From the NCBI GenBank assembly GCA_018398815.1, contig CM031618.1:55742636-55806635 (forward strand): a stretch of 64,000 bases of DNA. The letters run 5' to 3'. The position numbers and the translations under genes were made by a program. Each line of letters opens with the position of its first letter. Positions within the stretch are counted from its first letter, which is position 1. The stretch comes from Conus ventricosus (taxonomy: Eukaryota > Mollusca > Gastropoda > Neogastropoda > Conidae). Positions 44,085-57,537 of the stretch are shown one piece after another. Under the pieces are notes generated by a model that did no database searches, was not told the origin of the DNA, and saw only the letters and a program-made list of their open reading frames with translations.

Positions 44085-44510
44085 ATCTGACTGTGTCTTT
44101 TTGTATTGGTATGTTTTAAGGGTTGTTTTTTCTATTTCTATTTTTTTTTTAATTCCTCCCAGACCTGACTGTGTCTTTTTGTATTAGTATGTTTTAAGGT
44201 TTTTTTACTATTTCTCTTTTTTTTTTTAAATTCTCTCCCAGACCTGACTGTGTCTTTTTGTATTAGTGTGTTTTAAGGGTGTTTTTTTTTCTGTTTCTCT
44301 TTTTTTTTATATTGTCTCCCAGACCTGACTGTGTTTTTTTGTATTAGTATGTTTTAAGGTTTTTTTTTCTATTTCTCTTTTTTTTTTTTTTAAATTCTCT
44401 CCCAGACCTGACTGTGTCTTTTTGTATTAGTGTGTTTTAAGGGTTTTTTTCTATCTCTTTCTTTTTATATATATATATATATATATATTCCTTCCCATAT
44501 TTGACTGTGT
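44085..44510 (+). repeat. ~80-bp tandem repeat, five to six copies
   Basis: Unit contains CCCAGACCTGACTGTGTCTT and TTTGTATTAGTATGTTTTAA with a T-rich remainder. Preceded by short ATAG repeats (43,918) and followed by (TA)n. Confidence 0.85.
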
Positions 44511-45641
44511 GTTGTCTGTTCGTAGTTTAGTGTTTATTTTTTACCATGCATCTTTTATTTTTCTTTTCTTGTGTGGTTGATGTTTTAACATTGTGATGGG
44601 TTCTTGCACGTTTTTGTGACGCTGCTTGCTTTTTTGAAGCCGAAGTCATTGGTCGTGAGGCATGAGCAGTAGTTTTGTACAGGGTGTGTTGTTTTTTTCT
44701 GTAATTGGTTTGTTTTGTTTCGTTTTTGTTTCTTGAATATTGCCCATATTGCAATCAGGGTTACTAAAACTCATCTTGACACACACTCCAACATCCTCCC
44801 CTTCCCCACCCTCTCTCTCTCTCCCTACGCTGCCTTTCCCTCCCCATTTTGCCCTGTCCCTCTCTCTCTCTCTCTCTCTCTCTCTCCTGATGACAAACCT
44901 GTTGATGTGGGATATTGTTGCAGATATTTAATTGGGATGAGGATGATTGATCTATGCAGAATTTATTATTCCCCGGCCTGCCAGTTACTTATCTTGGTGT
45001 TGTTACACACAGCATGGTGTTGATTATTGCAGTGAACTTGCTGGTAGTCCCTCTGGCAGAAAGATGACAATTCTTAGTCTCAGTTCAGCAGTGAGTGTGT
45101 ACTGGGGCTCTGCAGTCCCAAGAGTGTAGAGATGTAGAGAGGATAGCAATGTCAGGACTGGAATTCGCTGTTGATAGGGTGGACGACACTCTTCCCATGT
45201 CACTTTATGTAAGCGTGGGTCTGTGACATGACCGGAATACTGTTTTACACCTTTTTCTTTTCGTCATACACCCTATCTCTCCTATTACGATTACTCACGG
45301 CAGGATTAAAGAATTTTTCAGTGGTGATCTGAGAGTGGTTGCCCCTGTTGTAGAAAAAAAAAATCGAAATGCTAAAACCATGTTTATGTTTTTAGTAGTG
45401 TAGCAGTAGATCAGCCTCTCCCTCTGCTGTCCTAGGATGATTATCTCCCCTGTCTGCCGTATCGCCTTTGGCGGGCATGTATGTTGAACCTTAATGTAAC
45501 CAGGACTCATGTAGTGGGAGGAAGGAAAAAACTAAACCAACCCATGCGCGTGTAGAACTTTGCAAGTGGAATCTCTAGGCGTTACGCTGGCGTCACCAGT
45601 CGTTGAGTTCACCGACATCTGCCACCAGCCTCTAATGACGG

Positions 45642-46005
45642 GGCTGGGTTTGGCTCGCTGGTAAAGCTTCAGTTCTTGTTCTTAGGTCGGGGATTTAAAT
45701 CTCATTTGAGACTGCTGTGCCAGGTCGTAGTTTTAGAGTTAACTTTTATGCACAGTCCAGTCCCCATCAGATCCTTTGGATAAGACTCTAAACTAAGGTT
45801 CAGCACATGAACCCATGCATGAAAAAAAATTGTGCATGCAAATGAACTCCCTATTCCACTTTTCGAAGAGGAGTAGGCATGCACAGTATGAAAATGTGTA
45901 CACAGTTGTATATACTACAGCCATTGGCTACCTTAACAATGGGATTAGAAACGGTCTTATATACAGCAATCTCACCAGTGGTGTGTTTTGGAGCTCTCGC
46001 TGATG
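45642..46005 (+). mobile_element. Diverged tRNA-headed SINE copy
   Basis: A-box TGGCTCGCTGGTAAAGC, weak B-box GGGGATTTAAATCTC, then a body parallel to the main SINE (AGAGTTAACTTTTATGCACA, ACTCTAAACTAAGGTTCAGC). More diverged than the copies with target duplications. Confidence 0.55.
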
Positions 46006-46245
46006 AATGAACTAAAGGAAAAATAAAAGGGAGCTTCGAAATTTTGATAAATGAAATAGATTGGCAGAACTGGGTCTCAATGTTTCACATGGATTTTTCT
46101 CTGTTCAGCCAGTCTTAACATCACCCATTAACCTACAAGTTTGGTGTTAATGGATTCATTTCACTTAACTGACTCGCCTGTCCTTCACATTCAACCAATT
46201 TAAGCGTTGTCACTATGTCTGTTGACAGACCTATCACAAAGCTGT

Positions 46246-46612
46246 CTTGCAACAGCAGCAGGTTGGGTCTGTTACCTGTGCAACAGCAGCAGGTTGGGTC
46301 TGTTACCTGTGCAACAGCAGCAGGTTGGGTCTGTTACCTGTGCAACAGCAGCAGGTTGGGTCTGTTACCTGTGCAACAGCAGCAGGTTGGTTCTGTTACC
46401 TGTGCAACAGCAGGTTGGTTCTGTTACCTGTGCAACAGCAGCAGGTTGGTTCTGTTACCTGTGCAACAGCAGCAGGTTGGGTCTGTTACCTGTGCAACAG
46501 CAGGTTGGTTCTGTTACCTGTGCAACAGCAGCAGGTTGGGTCTGTTACCTGTGCAACAGCAGGTTGGTTCTGTTACCTGTGCAACAGCAGGTTGGTTCTG
46601 TTACCTGTGTCA
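46246..46612 (+). repeat. 31/28-bp minisatellite, about 12 copies
   Basis: Unit CAGCAGCAGGTTGGGTCTGT plus TACCTGTGCAA; the 28-base variant lacks one CAG. None of the three forward frames contains a stop, so three overlapping long ORFs arise; none is supported as a gene. Confidence 0.92.
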
Positions 46613-46619
46613 GTCATTC

Positions 46620-48325
46620 TGTTATGTTCTCCCAGGTCATAGAAGGGAGAGTGTAGCTTGGCTCTTCCGAATTTCTGAATTTGGAATAATCCAAATGCCG
46701 TTACTTTGGTTCGCACCTATTCCATGGCGGCTGTTTTGGCAAGAGATGAAGCTGGTCCACAGGAATAAGAAATGAATACGAAACAGGTAACCTTACAGTT
46801 GGGAGTGGATAAAGAACCCCAGATTTTTTTTTCATTAGAAGACCATAAAAGTGGGATTTTTTCTGTTTTGTGTCATTTAATAGTTATCAATAAGAGTGTT
46901 AATGTTATAGAATTACACTGTTTTTTTTGTTGTCATTTTGAATTTGTTCCTTTCTTGTTTTTTTTCTTTTTCTGTTTTTTTGTTTTTCTTCAATTCCAAG
47001 TAGTCACTGGTCGAGCCATGTTCACTTGTTTATGGCTCTGTCAACACCGGTGCTAAAAACCTGGCTGTAATCAAAGAACACGGAAACATGGTACATGGGA
47101 AGACATCAGGTGATTTTGAGTTGCAGAAAATCATTGTAGTTCTGTCCCCTCGCTGTTCGTTCTAATGTCATCACAGTGTACATTAATGGAGGATATTTTT
47201 AAGCATGCAGAATTTGTAATTCTGAAGTGGTATTTAATTCAGTTTTGTGCAATGTGTGAAACAGTTGTACATCTGTATATTCATATGTCAGCATTTTATC
47301 ATGTCTGTATATGTTTGGTTTTTTTTATTTCAAATCAAATTTGGAAAGACTTGGTTGCATTTTGTCACTCCTTATTTTTCACAGCATTACTCTAGTTGGC
47401 ATTGTGAAATCCACCAAATCATTGACAAACCACCATTTTTTAAGTCACTGTACAAATGGTAATGCAGATTGGTATAATACATTTTGATGAACAGAGACAC
47501 AAAAAATGAAATGTCCACGTGGGAAAAGTTTCTGAAAAGCCCTAATAGTTAAGAATAACAAAATAAATTTGAGATTTTTTAAAAATCTAAACTATGACGA
47601 AAACCAGCTGTACGGTACAAAACTCTGCTAAGGGTGAATCAGGGGAACTGTACAAATTCACTCATGGTGTTTTGAACCAGCATTTCTGGAAAGAAGTATC
47701 ATGTAATTTCTGTAACGTAAATCTGTTAAAATATTGTGTGATCTCGTACTTTTGAAAATAGTTTTGCTTGTGTTTAGACTGTTACTTGTTCTTGACTTTT
47801 TCTCATGATTGATAGCATTAGATGGGCATTATGTGCTTTAATGTACTCAAAGCACAGTCACAGTACCTTAATGCAGATCTCCATAACATGCCGATTTACA
47901 GGTAAACACTGGTTTTGAAAGCTTGGCTATTGCAGAGATGAAATTTTTGTTGTTGTGGAAAGAAGTGTTTAGTGCAATCCATGCGCACTTTCTGTGTGAG
48001 AAAAAGATTTAGAATTAAATCCACCTACTCGGCTTCTGTTGTATATTGTTTATTTTAGAGTGCATTAGAAAAGCCGAAGTGTGCATTGTTTTGCACATTA
48101 ATATGCTATCCAGTACATGAAATTTTTTGGTTTGAAATGTGATGTATTATTAAGTGATAGTCCTTGCTGTTACCGATTGTTTTTTTTCTCCCTAGTGTCT
48201 GCCTTGACTTTTCTGTCTTGTCCCAAGTAAACTGTATCAGAGGGTTTGTATTTATTCAGTTTTATACAGTGGCCCATGTTCAAGAAGGAAAAAGAGCAAG
48301 TCAGCAAGTTGATGATGCAGTGGAC
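46620..48325. other. Noncoding, nothing recognised
   Basis: AT-rich, no repeat array or exon with conserved sequence. Confidence 0.4.
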
Positions 48326-48329
48326 AGGA

Positions 48330-48507
48330 AGAAACACTGGAGTGATCAGTCACAGAGATCGTGATTGGATCTGATCAATAAGGAGAAACACTGGAGTCAC
48401 AGAGATTGTGATTGGATCTGATCAATAAGGAGAAAGACTGGACTGATCAGTCACAGAGATCGTGATTGGATCTGATCAATAAGGAGAAACACTGGACTTG
48501 TCAGTCA
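48330..48507 (+). repeat. ~53-bp tandem repeat, three to four copies
   Basis: Unit contains ACTGGAGTGATCAGTCACAG and GATTGGATCTGATCAATAAG. Confidence 0.88.
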
Positions 48508-48509
48508 CA

Positions 48510-51200
48510 TAGTATGTGACTCAATTTAATCATTACATCTGAATGAATGCCGGTCAGTTTTTGGATGGTCAGATACGCTTGTTACTCCTTGTGTTTATTC
48601 CTTTACATTTTCTTAATGTACTTGGTCCCCAGTTGTTCCTCTCTCCCCACTACCCCTCCCTGCCTTGCAGGGAGTGCTAGGGGATCTTTCAGTATAAAAT
48701 ATATCGTACAATTCTGCTGGTGTAATCTCTCTGGTGTTCGATAAACGCCAGGAACTCCACGTCTGCAAGAGACATTTTCTGTGTAGACCTTCCGTCATCA
48801 GTTCTGACAGTCAACACATAGATTTTCTTGGCAGTTCCTCATTGGATCAGATCAGCAGTGAAATGCCAGACTTCCATCTGTGTCCCCAGTGCTGAACTCC
48901 AGTGGGTCGATGGCCGTGCAGAGGCAGCCATTGAAGCCACGGTTTCTTCCACAGGTGCAGAAACAGGAGAACTTGGCTGCAAGTGTGTCCACATCTTCAG
49001 ATCATTGTGCTGTTTGGAGTTACATGAGGTTATTCATTGTTCTGCAGTGTTTATTATAGAGAACTTTTTTTTTTTCATTCCTTTTGAAATGTTAGTTTGC
49101 ACATGTGGATATTTAATTAGTTTACGCGTGTGAACACTAGTTTGCGCATGCAGACCCAGAAAGACACCATGCCCAACAATAGTAGTTTTCATGGACTTTT
49201 TGGAGTTACGAGATCAGTGTTGTTTTATTTATTCAACACCTGTTTTTGAAGTTCATGGATTGAATCATTGTTGGGCAATGTGTTACTGGTATACGATACA
49301 ATTGTTGAGGAGAAGGGTTGCAAGCTACCGCAGGCAGGTTTGACCTAGGAGTGTTTATTACCCACCCCCCACCCCAAAAAAAACAAAAAAAAAAAACTTT
49401 TTTTTTCCCTCTTAGTTTTATTTTGATTGTTGCTATAGTGAAACCTTCCACTCAAGATCCTCCGAACAGAGACACCCATTTTTTTTTTTTTTTAAAACAG
49501 ACTTTGGTTTACAAGTATCTCTTTTGTCTGTATGTGCGACATTTATTACCTAAAAAGAAAAACCCTTTATAAGAAAAACAACAACAACAAAAAGGTGAAG
49601 TGGGAAATGGTGGTTTGTTTTTTGTTATTGTTGTTGTTGTTTTTTTAAGGTCATTCAGACTAAAGAGGTTTCACTGTGAGAGGAAACGTGGAGTGCAACC
49701 CTGTCATGTGGTCTCAGACCAAAATGGAGCGCCGCCATCTGCATGATTTGACCTCTGTTCAGATTCGCTTTTCATGTCCTTGCCCTTGCGGAGTTTGTTC
49801 GAAGTCGGCGGCGTCAGCAAGGTCATGGGGACTGTCGTTGGACAGACGTGGTGGGGTTCTCCGGAGCGGGCGGGCACTCATGCTGGCTCGGTGACTAAGC
49901 AGTTGCTGTGGTCACTCACTAGAGGGCTGGTCAAGGTGGTGTCTTGTGCATGTTGCATCAGAACGGCCACCACTGAACACCACGGAGGCGATTTGACCGC
50001 AGTGCAGCGTCTCCTCTGGTGGGTTGCCTCATGAAGACGACCAAGTGTGTGGTTGTCAGTGAACTGCAAATCATGTATGGACCTGGGGATCCTGAGGGAA
50101 CAGGAGGGGAAGAGAGGCCCTGAAGGGGTAAGGGAGATAAGTCTTTAAAATTAAATGAAAAGAAAGGTGGGCGGGTGGTAGGGGGCTGAGGTTAAAAACA
50201 ACAACTGAGGTTCTGTTGATCACATGTGTATTGATCTAGTCACAAACAGTAGGATGGGAGGGTCGAAGCTTTATACTGGTTTTATCGAATCATTTGGACT
50301 TGTTGGATATTGAAAGGTTGGAACAGAAGTTCTGATTTCTTTTTTCTTTTATAAATAATTGACCAGTTTGTATTGTTTTTCATCTCACTTTTTAATCAAT
50401 ACACATATCCTTTCAGTATCTGTGTACATTTATTACTGGAATAATTACTTGCCATACAAATCTTTTTATTTTTATTTTTTATGCATTCCTTGATATATGA
50501 ATCTTCTACAGCTTTTTTGATACGACTGTGTTTGATGAAACTCTTCTTGCATGCAATTGCTAATTGTTGCTTTTAATCAAGAGAGCTGGCGATTAGTTGT
50601 ACTGTGGAAAGTGTATTCTTTGATGTGTATTAACTACTGCATGTCCATTTGTTATGTAATAGGTCATTTGATAACAGAAAAATCAAAGAGCAAAGTGATG
50701 TGGGTTTCTGAAATGTGTCTCTACTGTTGGTTGAAGAGTGGTGACGTGCATATTATGTGTCTGCTTGTGAGCAATTGAATGTGACCTATGGGCATTAAAA
50801 GATGTAGCCTACAAGTTGCTTTGCACCTCAACCCTAGCACCTAAAATACCAAATTTCAGTTTTGGATGAAAACAATTCTTTTCTTTGTAGGCCAGGAACT
50901 GGATTCAGCAAATGACATGTCTCTTGTTCCAGCGCGACAAAAAAACAAAAAAAAGCTCGTCTTGATCAAAATGTTCCAAAACATTTCATCACCAGTCAGG
51001 GGACATTACTCCTTGTGATTTATGGGCAAAGCAATGGCTGTAAAAGACGTTTATTTGTTTTGTTTGTGCCGAAGGTCAGCGACACATCTGTGATGCCTCT
51101 GTGACAAAAGCGACACTGAAGTGACGTGCATTTTAAACACAAAGAAATTGAATTGGTGCCAGCTGACGTAAACTTCATCTATCTTTTTCATCTCTCAATA
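48510..51200. other. Noncoding, nothing recognised
   Basis: No convincing exon. Short A-, T- and AAC-rich tracts near 49,370-49,650. Confidence 0.4.
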
Positions 51201-51523
51201 TTAACCCGTTTGGTGCCTAACTTGACGAGGTAACTTGATGGCGAGGGCGTGTACTCTTCGCTGCCATGGCGGTTGAGTATACTCGTCATGGGAAAGTCCG
51301 GAATATTCCTCGTTGTATATTCATACTGCTTACAAAACAGAGGATATTTTCAGAGAGGTGAAGTCTCTTGATTCTACTGATAGTTGGTACTCGTTTTCGT
51401 CAGTGAGAAAGTCAGAAGAATTTTTTGAAAATATATGCTCGTTTTTTTTGTTTTTTTTTTTTTTATATAAAAAACCCTGGCAAATAGAATTTCAGCTTAA
51501 TTCCTAGACAGCGATAGGGTTAA
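51201..51523. mobile_element. Possible TTAA-flanked (piggyBac-like) MITE
   Basis: TTAA at 51,201-51,204 followed by CCCGTTTGGTGCC, and at the other end GACAGCGATAGGG followed by TTAA at 51,520-51,523. The ends share CCC and parts of the next ten bases. The interior has no ORF of note. Confidence 0.45.
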
Positions 51524-53707
51524 TATCTTCCGATATCAGGCAATATATATATATAGACAGAATTCTGTGAACTCGCTTGCCATTGGTATCTGGCAAGACA
51601 GCAGTTCACCTGTTCACTTCTCTTAAATTGAGCATCTATGGTCAAATGTACAGAAGCAGTGCAAGAATGATTTTTTTTTTCCCTTAGCTACGCCACACAA
51701 TTTAGTCACTAGAAATACAGAATGCTGCTCTTTTAACGATCACTTTTAATGGTCACTTTCAGTATATCCACAGGCGTTCACAAAAATTCAGCATCTGTGT
51801 GGGTTGCATTAGCTATAGCAACATGCTGTTAATCCGTTTTAATGCTACGAAAATGTTTCCGTTTTCCCAACATTTTCTTTTCTGGGGGTCTTGCATTAAT
51901 GTAGGCTTGTCTCAAATTTATATTGGCCCCATTTTGAAACGCTTTTCATCATTGAAATGAGCATCACAGGTAGACATATACCCGAGGTGTTACATTTCTC
52001 ATTCTTTGATGGAAGGTGACACATATTCTGAGGTCGTAGTGATAAAGTCAGCGGTGATGTTCCAAAGTTCCTGTTTCGACTGTCTTTCCATGTCCTTGGC
52101 GAGACCTTCACACTCTTACAAAGCATGTGTGCACACACACACACAACCCCATTTAGAAACTACAGAAACAAATACTTGACTTTATTTTCTGTAAGAAACT
52201 TAAAAGCTTTGTCTTTAACAGAATAAAATCCCAGCACTGCACAAGGTTTACATGCTTCGGGGGGAAAATAAACAAACCAACACATACCTGTTTGCATCCA
52301 AATCATCATAGTATTGCATTCATAATGGTTACAAGACAACACACAAACCATTCTTGCATACAAAAATATATTTTCACTCAAGCTTCTTTTGGATTGGAGA
52401 GATATTCAAAAAGACGGTTTTTACACAGACCACTGATGGAAGAAAACACACGAACAAAAAACACAGTTTCATGTCGTTCAGAGCACTCCTGTTTAGCACA
52501 CACTCATTCCAGGCTGCCAATGGGGATGACAAATCTACAGGCTAACTGCAAACCCATCATGGCCTTGGTGACTGGCTGGGCTGTAACCAGTATGATCAGG
52601 AAATGGTCTGATGAATGTTTTGGAGAATAATGTAATCACGTTCTATTTCATCTAAAAGAGAACATTACCATCCTTTCAAATCTCATCAAAGGGCAAGATG
52701 AGCGACTACAGACCTGGTTACCATGAAAACGCAGATTGAGCACTTTTCAACAACAAAAAAAGACAAAGTATATTTTCCAGAAAGGATGACAATAATTCTT
52801 CCCATTTTCATAAAAGCCCTGGGGTGATGGGGGGGGGGCACTTTCTATAACATTTTTTGCCAGAACAGTGCAGGATAGGGGTGGGGTGCAGGGGCACTTC
52901 AGTTTCCGGAATGTTAACATTGTGGAGGAATCGCATTCCTGATCTACATGGGTGTTTTTTCTTCTTTTTTTTTCTTTAAAATATTATAGGGCCTGTACTG
53001 CATGCTACTCCAGTGTGGCATAATCAGTCAAGATGGTAGGGGCATAAGAAATATACAGTACACATTAACAAAAAAAGTGATCAAGTCAAATCAGGGATTC
53101 CCTCCTGACCCAAACTGATGAAAACGAGGGTTAAAGACGAGCCACAGAAACACTGAAACGGAACAACAGCGTGTTACATCTGTGAAAAGAATATTCCGTG
53201 AAAAAGCAGAAAACCTGACAGAAGTGTCTTGTTCCCAACATTTTGCCATAAAATGACAGGAAATGAATGTGTCCACGCACTACAGACCAGAACAGTAACA
53301 CGACTAGTCGGCCGTGGCATCTGAATACTGTGTCGGCCACGAAAGTGTAGACGAGACGTACACTGCATCTCTGAATAACATGCAAGTACCTGCTATCACC
53401 GACCCCAAACCAGTCGCCCTTCATTTCTACCACCACAAACTCGGTATCAACCGTGTCAGCAGTCACAGCACTTTGGAGGTAGCCGAGCAGCAACTCGGAC
53501 CTTGCACCATGCAGGAATCTTGTCTCCGATCCCAGACAGCTTGAACTTTTGTCCCCTTGGCATCGACGCCCGGAAATTGCCCGTCTACCCACGCTACCAT
53601 TCCTGCAGTACTGAAGTGTATATACTTCCTACTGCAACACCGCAATCTCCACGTCCCATTTTTCTCATATTCCTTTTTGTTCTGCGTATGTATGCCCCTC
53701 CCCTACG

Positions 53708-53739
<32 letters not shown>

Positions 53740-54222
53740 TTTCAAAAACGAAACAAAAACCCAACCCCACCCAAACATCCCTTTGGACATGCACAAACTA
53801 TTTCATTTTTAAAAGTTTTGAACTCTACCCCTCCCCCCCCCCCCCCCCACCCCACCCCTGACACACACACACACACCTTTCATACTCGACTTTCTTTACC
53901 TCCTACACCTTGAGCACTTCAACCTCCCTTCTTCCACTTCTTTATTGATACTTATTTTCCTATGTAAGTTTCCTTTCTTTCATTTATTTATTTTTGTCTT
54001 TGAAATTTTGATTCACCTGATGTGTTTCTCTTCCTTTATCAATCTTATTCATGATCAGTATCAATTTCTTCCATACGTTTGGCCGCATTGTAACTCAACT
54101 GTTATTCTCTTCAAGTTGAACAGCAATTTCTCCTTTTCTCTGAATCATACTGTTCTAACCATTGTATAGGATCAAATCACCCTCTTCCCCCAGACAGACT
54201 AATATTTATTCTTTCTTTTTTA

Positions 54223-54280
<58 letters not shown>

Positions 54281-55047
54281 CGTCACTAAATCCGGGGTAA
54301 ACCAAATTCTAGGTCAGCCAAAATATGCTGTTGGGACCAATCAATCCATTTCATGTCTACCAAAATTTCAGTTAATCTACTTCTGTTAAAAACCATTCGA
54401 TGATACTTTCCTTCAAGAATACATTACAGTAATATATGACCTTTCAGAGCATTTCATTACCAACGAGCTGCTTTCAAAGAACGAGTAACTTCTGCCAAGT
54501 TCTCATGACATAACAGCATCATTAAACACTGACACGGCACAATGCTTCAATCTGTGAGGGTCAATACATCTCCAACAGTGACAACAACGAAAATTTCATA
54601 CCATGTCCATCATTCACAGACATCACCTCAAAACGGCATACACATGCCGAACACACACACATACACCAAGGCATACATGTAAACAGGAAAAAAAATACCT
54701 TGCCTGGGAATCTCGATGCTATAGCTAGTCTTGAGGCAGAATGTGCGCATTGCAATCCAACAGTTTGACAGATGGCCAGAGTTTGCACCAGGCACTTCAG
54801 ACAAACTTCTAGCATCACCAAGTTTCAAGGTAACGGTGAAAAAAAAAAAAAATGCTCTTCCGTACATTACAGGGGTCACAGTTCTCACCCAGCTTATCAT
54901 CAACTCTTTGGAGGGGTGGCAGAGTATCTTGACCCATTTTTAAAACACTTGAGCAAAACAGAACCTTGTCTACATTTTTTAAAATCTTTCCAACAGGGAG
55001 ATTACTGATGGAAGACATCTAAAGGAAACTCGTAAACAACTGCTATC
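51524..55047. other. Noncoding with long C and G tracts
   Basis: C32 at 53,708-53,739, a C-rich run near 53,831-53,849, and G54 at 54,226-54,279. It could include distal 3' flank of the minus-strand FATP gene. Apparent ORFs on both strands between 53,131 and 53,913 show no recognised family. Confidence 0.4.
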
Positions 55048-55475
55048 ATCTTTGGCACGGGGGCCGGAATAGCTCAGTTGGTAGAGCGCCGGACTCGTGA
55101 TCCTGGGGTTGCGGGTTCGAATTTCGGTATAGGAGGATTTTTCCCTCGGAGTTAACATTGGTTCTGACTCCATTCCCCATACAGTCCTTCGAATGAGACT
55201 ATAAACCGAGGTTCCGTGTGTGAACGCACGCACAACATCTTGCACACACGTAAAATCCCATCACCAACTTTCGGAAGAGAAGGCCAGTTTGGCCTTTGGT
55301 ATGGATGACACGCTACACATAGCACGCACCTTCCCGAAGATGGAGTATGGCTGCCTTAACGGCGGGATAAAAAACGGTCATACACACAAAACTCCACTGC
55401 CGGTCTATACAGGCAGTGTCCGCAGGAGTATCAGCCTGCGTACGCAGAAGAAGAAGAAGAAGAATCTTTGGCACG
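55048..55475 (+). mobile_element. Full-length SINE with perfect 12-bp target site duplication
   Basis: ATCTTTGGCACG at 55,048-55,059 and 55,464-55,475. Head GGCCGGAATAGCTCAGTTGG, B-box GGTTCGAATTT, body, 3' end CGTACGCAGAAGAAGAAG. The best-preserved copy, so probably recent. Confidence 0.92.
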
Positions 55476-55799
55476 ACTGAGTAGAAAAACAAAATGGTCT
55501 ACAGAAAAATACGAACATCCTTCACAACCAAATCTTACCAGCAAGATACTGTTCATGATTATCAGATGAAGGTCTTATGTGCAATCAGTACAGCTATGTC
55601 TAGCATAGTTTCACTCACAGCAGAAAATGTGCACAAATTTCAGCAATGATGGAATGAAAAAAAAAATATATATATATACGTATATGTATTTATAACAACA
55701 AATACTCCCTCTCCATAACAAATACAAGCCACACAGCATATTCACACAAGTTAAAGATTAAACTTAACTTCCAACAGCAAGAGGAGCTATGACCCATCA

Positions 55800-56015
55800 G
55801 AGGTTCACAGTGACTAGGGCACAGCATGAAGAAATGACAGAGCCCATCCCTCTCCTTTCACTGCCTTTACCTTCTTGGCACTTAGTCAGGTACCCATGTA
55901 TTGGTGGATGGTCGAGAGTTTTTTTCAAACTAAAAAAAATCAAGCCCCAACTGGTGGGCTCGAACTTGCAACCCTCAGCTCTGCAGACAAAGGTTTTGAC
56001 TGTTTAAACCATGAG
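55800..56015 (-). mobile_element. Diverged tRNA-headed SINE-like copy
   Basis: Minus strand: GGGGCTCATGGTTTAAACAG, then GGGTTGCAAGTTCGAGCCCA (B-box-like), then a T-rich linker. Body only weakly similar to the main family. Confidence 0.45.
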
Positions 56016-56019
56016 CCCC

Positions 56020-57379
56020 TCTGTGATGTACGACATGTTCATACCTGACAAAACTACACGAGCAATCTTTGCTTTCACTTTCAAATGAACCTTGTGTTCG
56101 TCCCCTTTACACTGTTGGATTATCCAAGGCCTACCTTGCCTGAGACAGGCAAGACTCGATCCATGTTGTTTATTGCCTGAAGTGAGAACAAATTGGCTAT
56201 GGAAAAAAAATCAGCCTCGGCAGTTCAGCGTGTGGAATGACAGCAGTGTGGAGACGACTGTTTCTTACCCCACCAGAACAAGCATGTACGAGCATTCGCA
56301 ACAGAGTGCGAGGGCCAGCCTCCAAAATAAAACAAGGACAGGCAACTCAAATCAGAGGACTTACTGGTAAGTCTAGCATCAGATTCCAGAACAGACAACA
56401 TGCCTGCAATGCATGTAGCGCTCTTACAGCAGGGATTCTGCCTGTCATGAAAGGTGTACGATGGCCACACAATGAAAAAAGATACACGCGTTAGCTGCTA
56501 TAGTTCAAGACCAAAAGTCACAGGATCACAATGCCTTCGAATGAATGCATTCAAAAGAGTCTTAAAACCAGATACAAGCACATTAAGAAAACATGATCTA
56601 CACTTCAGGAAAAAAGAAAAAAAGTTAAAAACAAACCAACAATCCAGTTGATATGGCTGCTGTCAGGGCAAACGCCCCAAGGTGAATGTTCTTCTTCTTC
56701 TTTCTAAAATACTGGTTCACTCAAAAACGAGTAGGTCACCAGCGCGCATGTTAAAAAGTAAAATAAAATAACATAAAACAGTGCGACTCAGACTGTTGGC
56801 CCCTGGAGCAAATTTGGCAACAAGGGGTCGCACTCGATATTCAAGAAGTTAAAAGCAATGTTAACGCCATGAGAAGAATGTTACCAAGTAAAAATCGCAA
56901 AACCTCTCACGGGCCCAAGCATCACAAAGCAGCATTGAGAATCCATCATCTGATAACTGGCCAACTAACAAAAAACAAAGAAACGTACCCAGAAAAAATG
57001 AACAGAAATTTCTTAAAAAGAATGTCACACACACACACATTACACACTGCATATATATATATATCTATCTTCCACCATCTCAGCCAGGCATGCACATTTT
57101 CCCTTTGTTGTCTGCTCTTTCTTTCATACTTACTCCCTTCTCCCATCCTCACTGTCTAAACCCCTGCTCACCCTCCTTTCATCTCCCTGCATGTCCCTTC
57201 ACTCCTCTTGAACATGACATTCACACAAACTGCGTATGCACCATACCCACCACATGTACACACACTACACAAACATCACATAAATGCACACATATTACAT
57301 ACATATACATACACACCACACACACACACACACACACACTGCCTGTGTCTAACACCTACAGTCAACTTGCGGCTGCGGC
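56020..57379 (-). other. Probable 3' UTR / flank of the FATP gene
   Basis: Directly downstream of the stop at 57,380 on the minus strand. It contains a CA microsatellite at about 57,310-57,340. A TTTATT (minus-strand AATAAA) occurs at about 56,168; whether it is used is unknown. Confidence 0.4.
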
Positions 57380-57537
57380 CTAAATCCGCACTTTGCCGTT
57401 ACAGATATCTGTGTAGACAGACGCGCTGATTGGCTCATATTTTCCTGAAGCGGCGCTGAAGTAGAAGAGACGGTCCTTCACCCGACTGGGGTCAAAACTC
57501 TCCTTCCTCAGGTCGGTTTTCTTCAGCTTGAACGTTC
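57380..57537 (-). CDS. FATP terminal exon
   Basis: Acceptor CCAATAG|GAACG, stop at 57,380-57,382. Encodes the conserved C-terminal block [20 protein letters not shown] and ends KVRI. Confidence 0.88.

Noticed and set aside
46207..46775. Three overlapping ORFs of 131-186 codons
   Set aside because: Produced by a 31/28-bp tandem repeat without stops; no family, no codon bias, no splice context.
53131..53592. 153-codon minus-strand ORF
   Set aside because: No recognised motif, overlaps equally long frames on the other strand, and lies in AT-variable sequence with no splice signals.
55060..55135. tRNA genes (also at 34.7, 59.0, 61.2 and 18.2 kb)
   Set aside because: A- and B-box sequences are the heads of SINE copies with target duplications; cloverleaf pairing is not intact.
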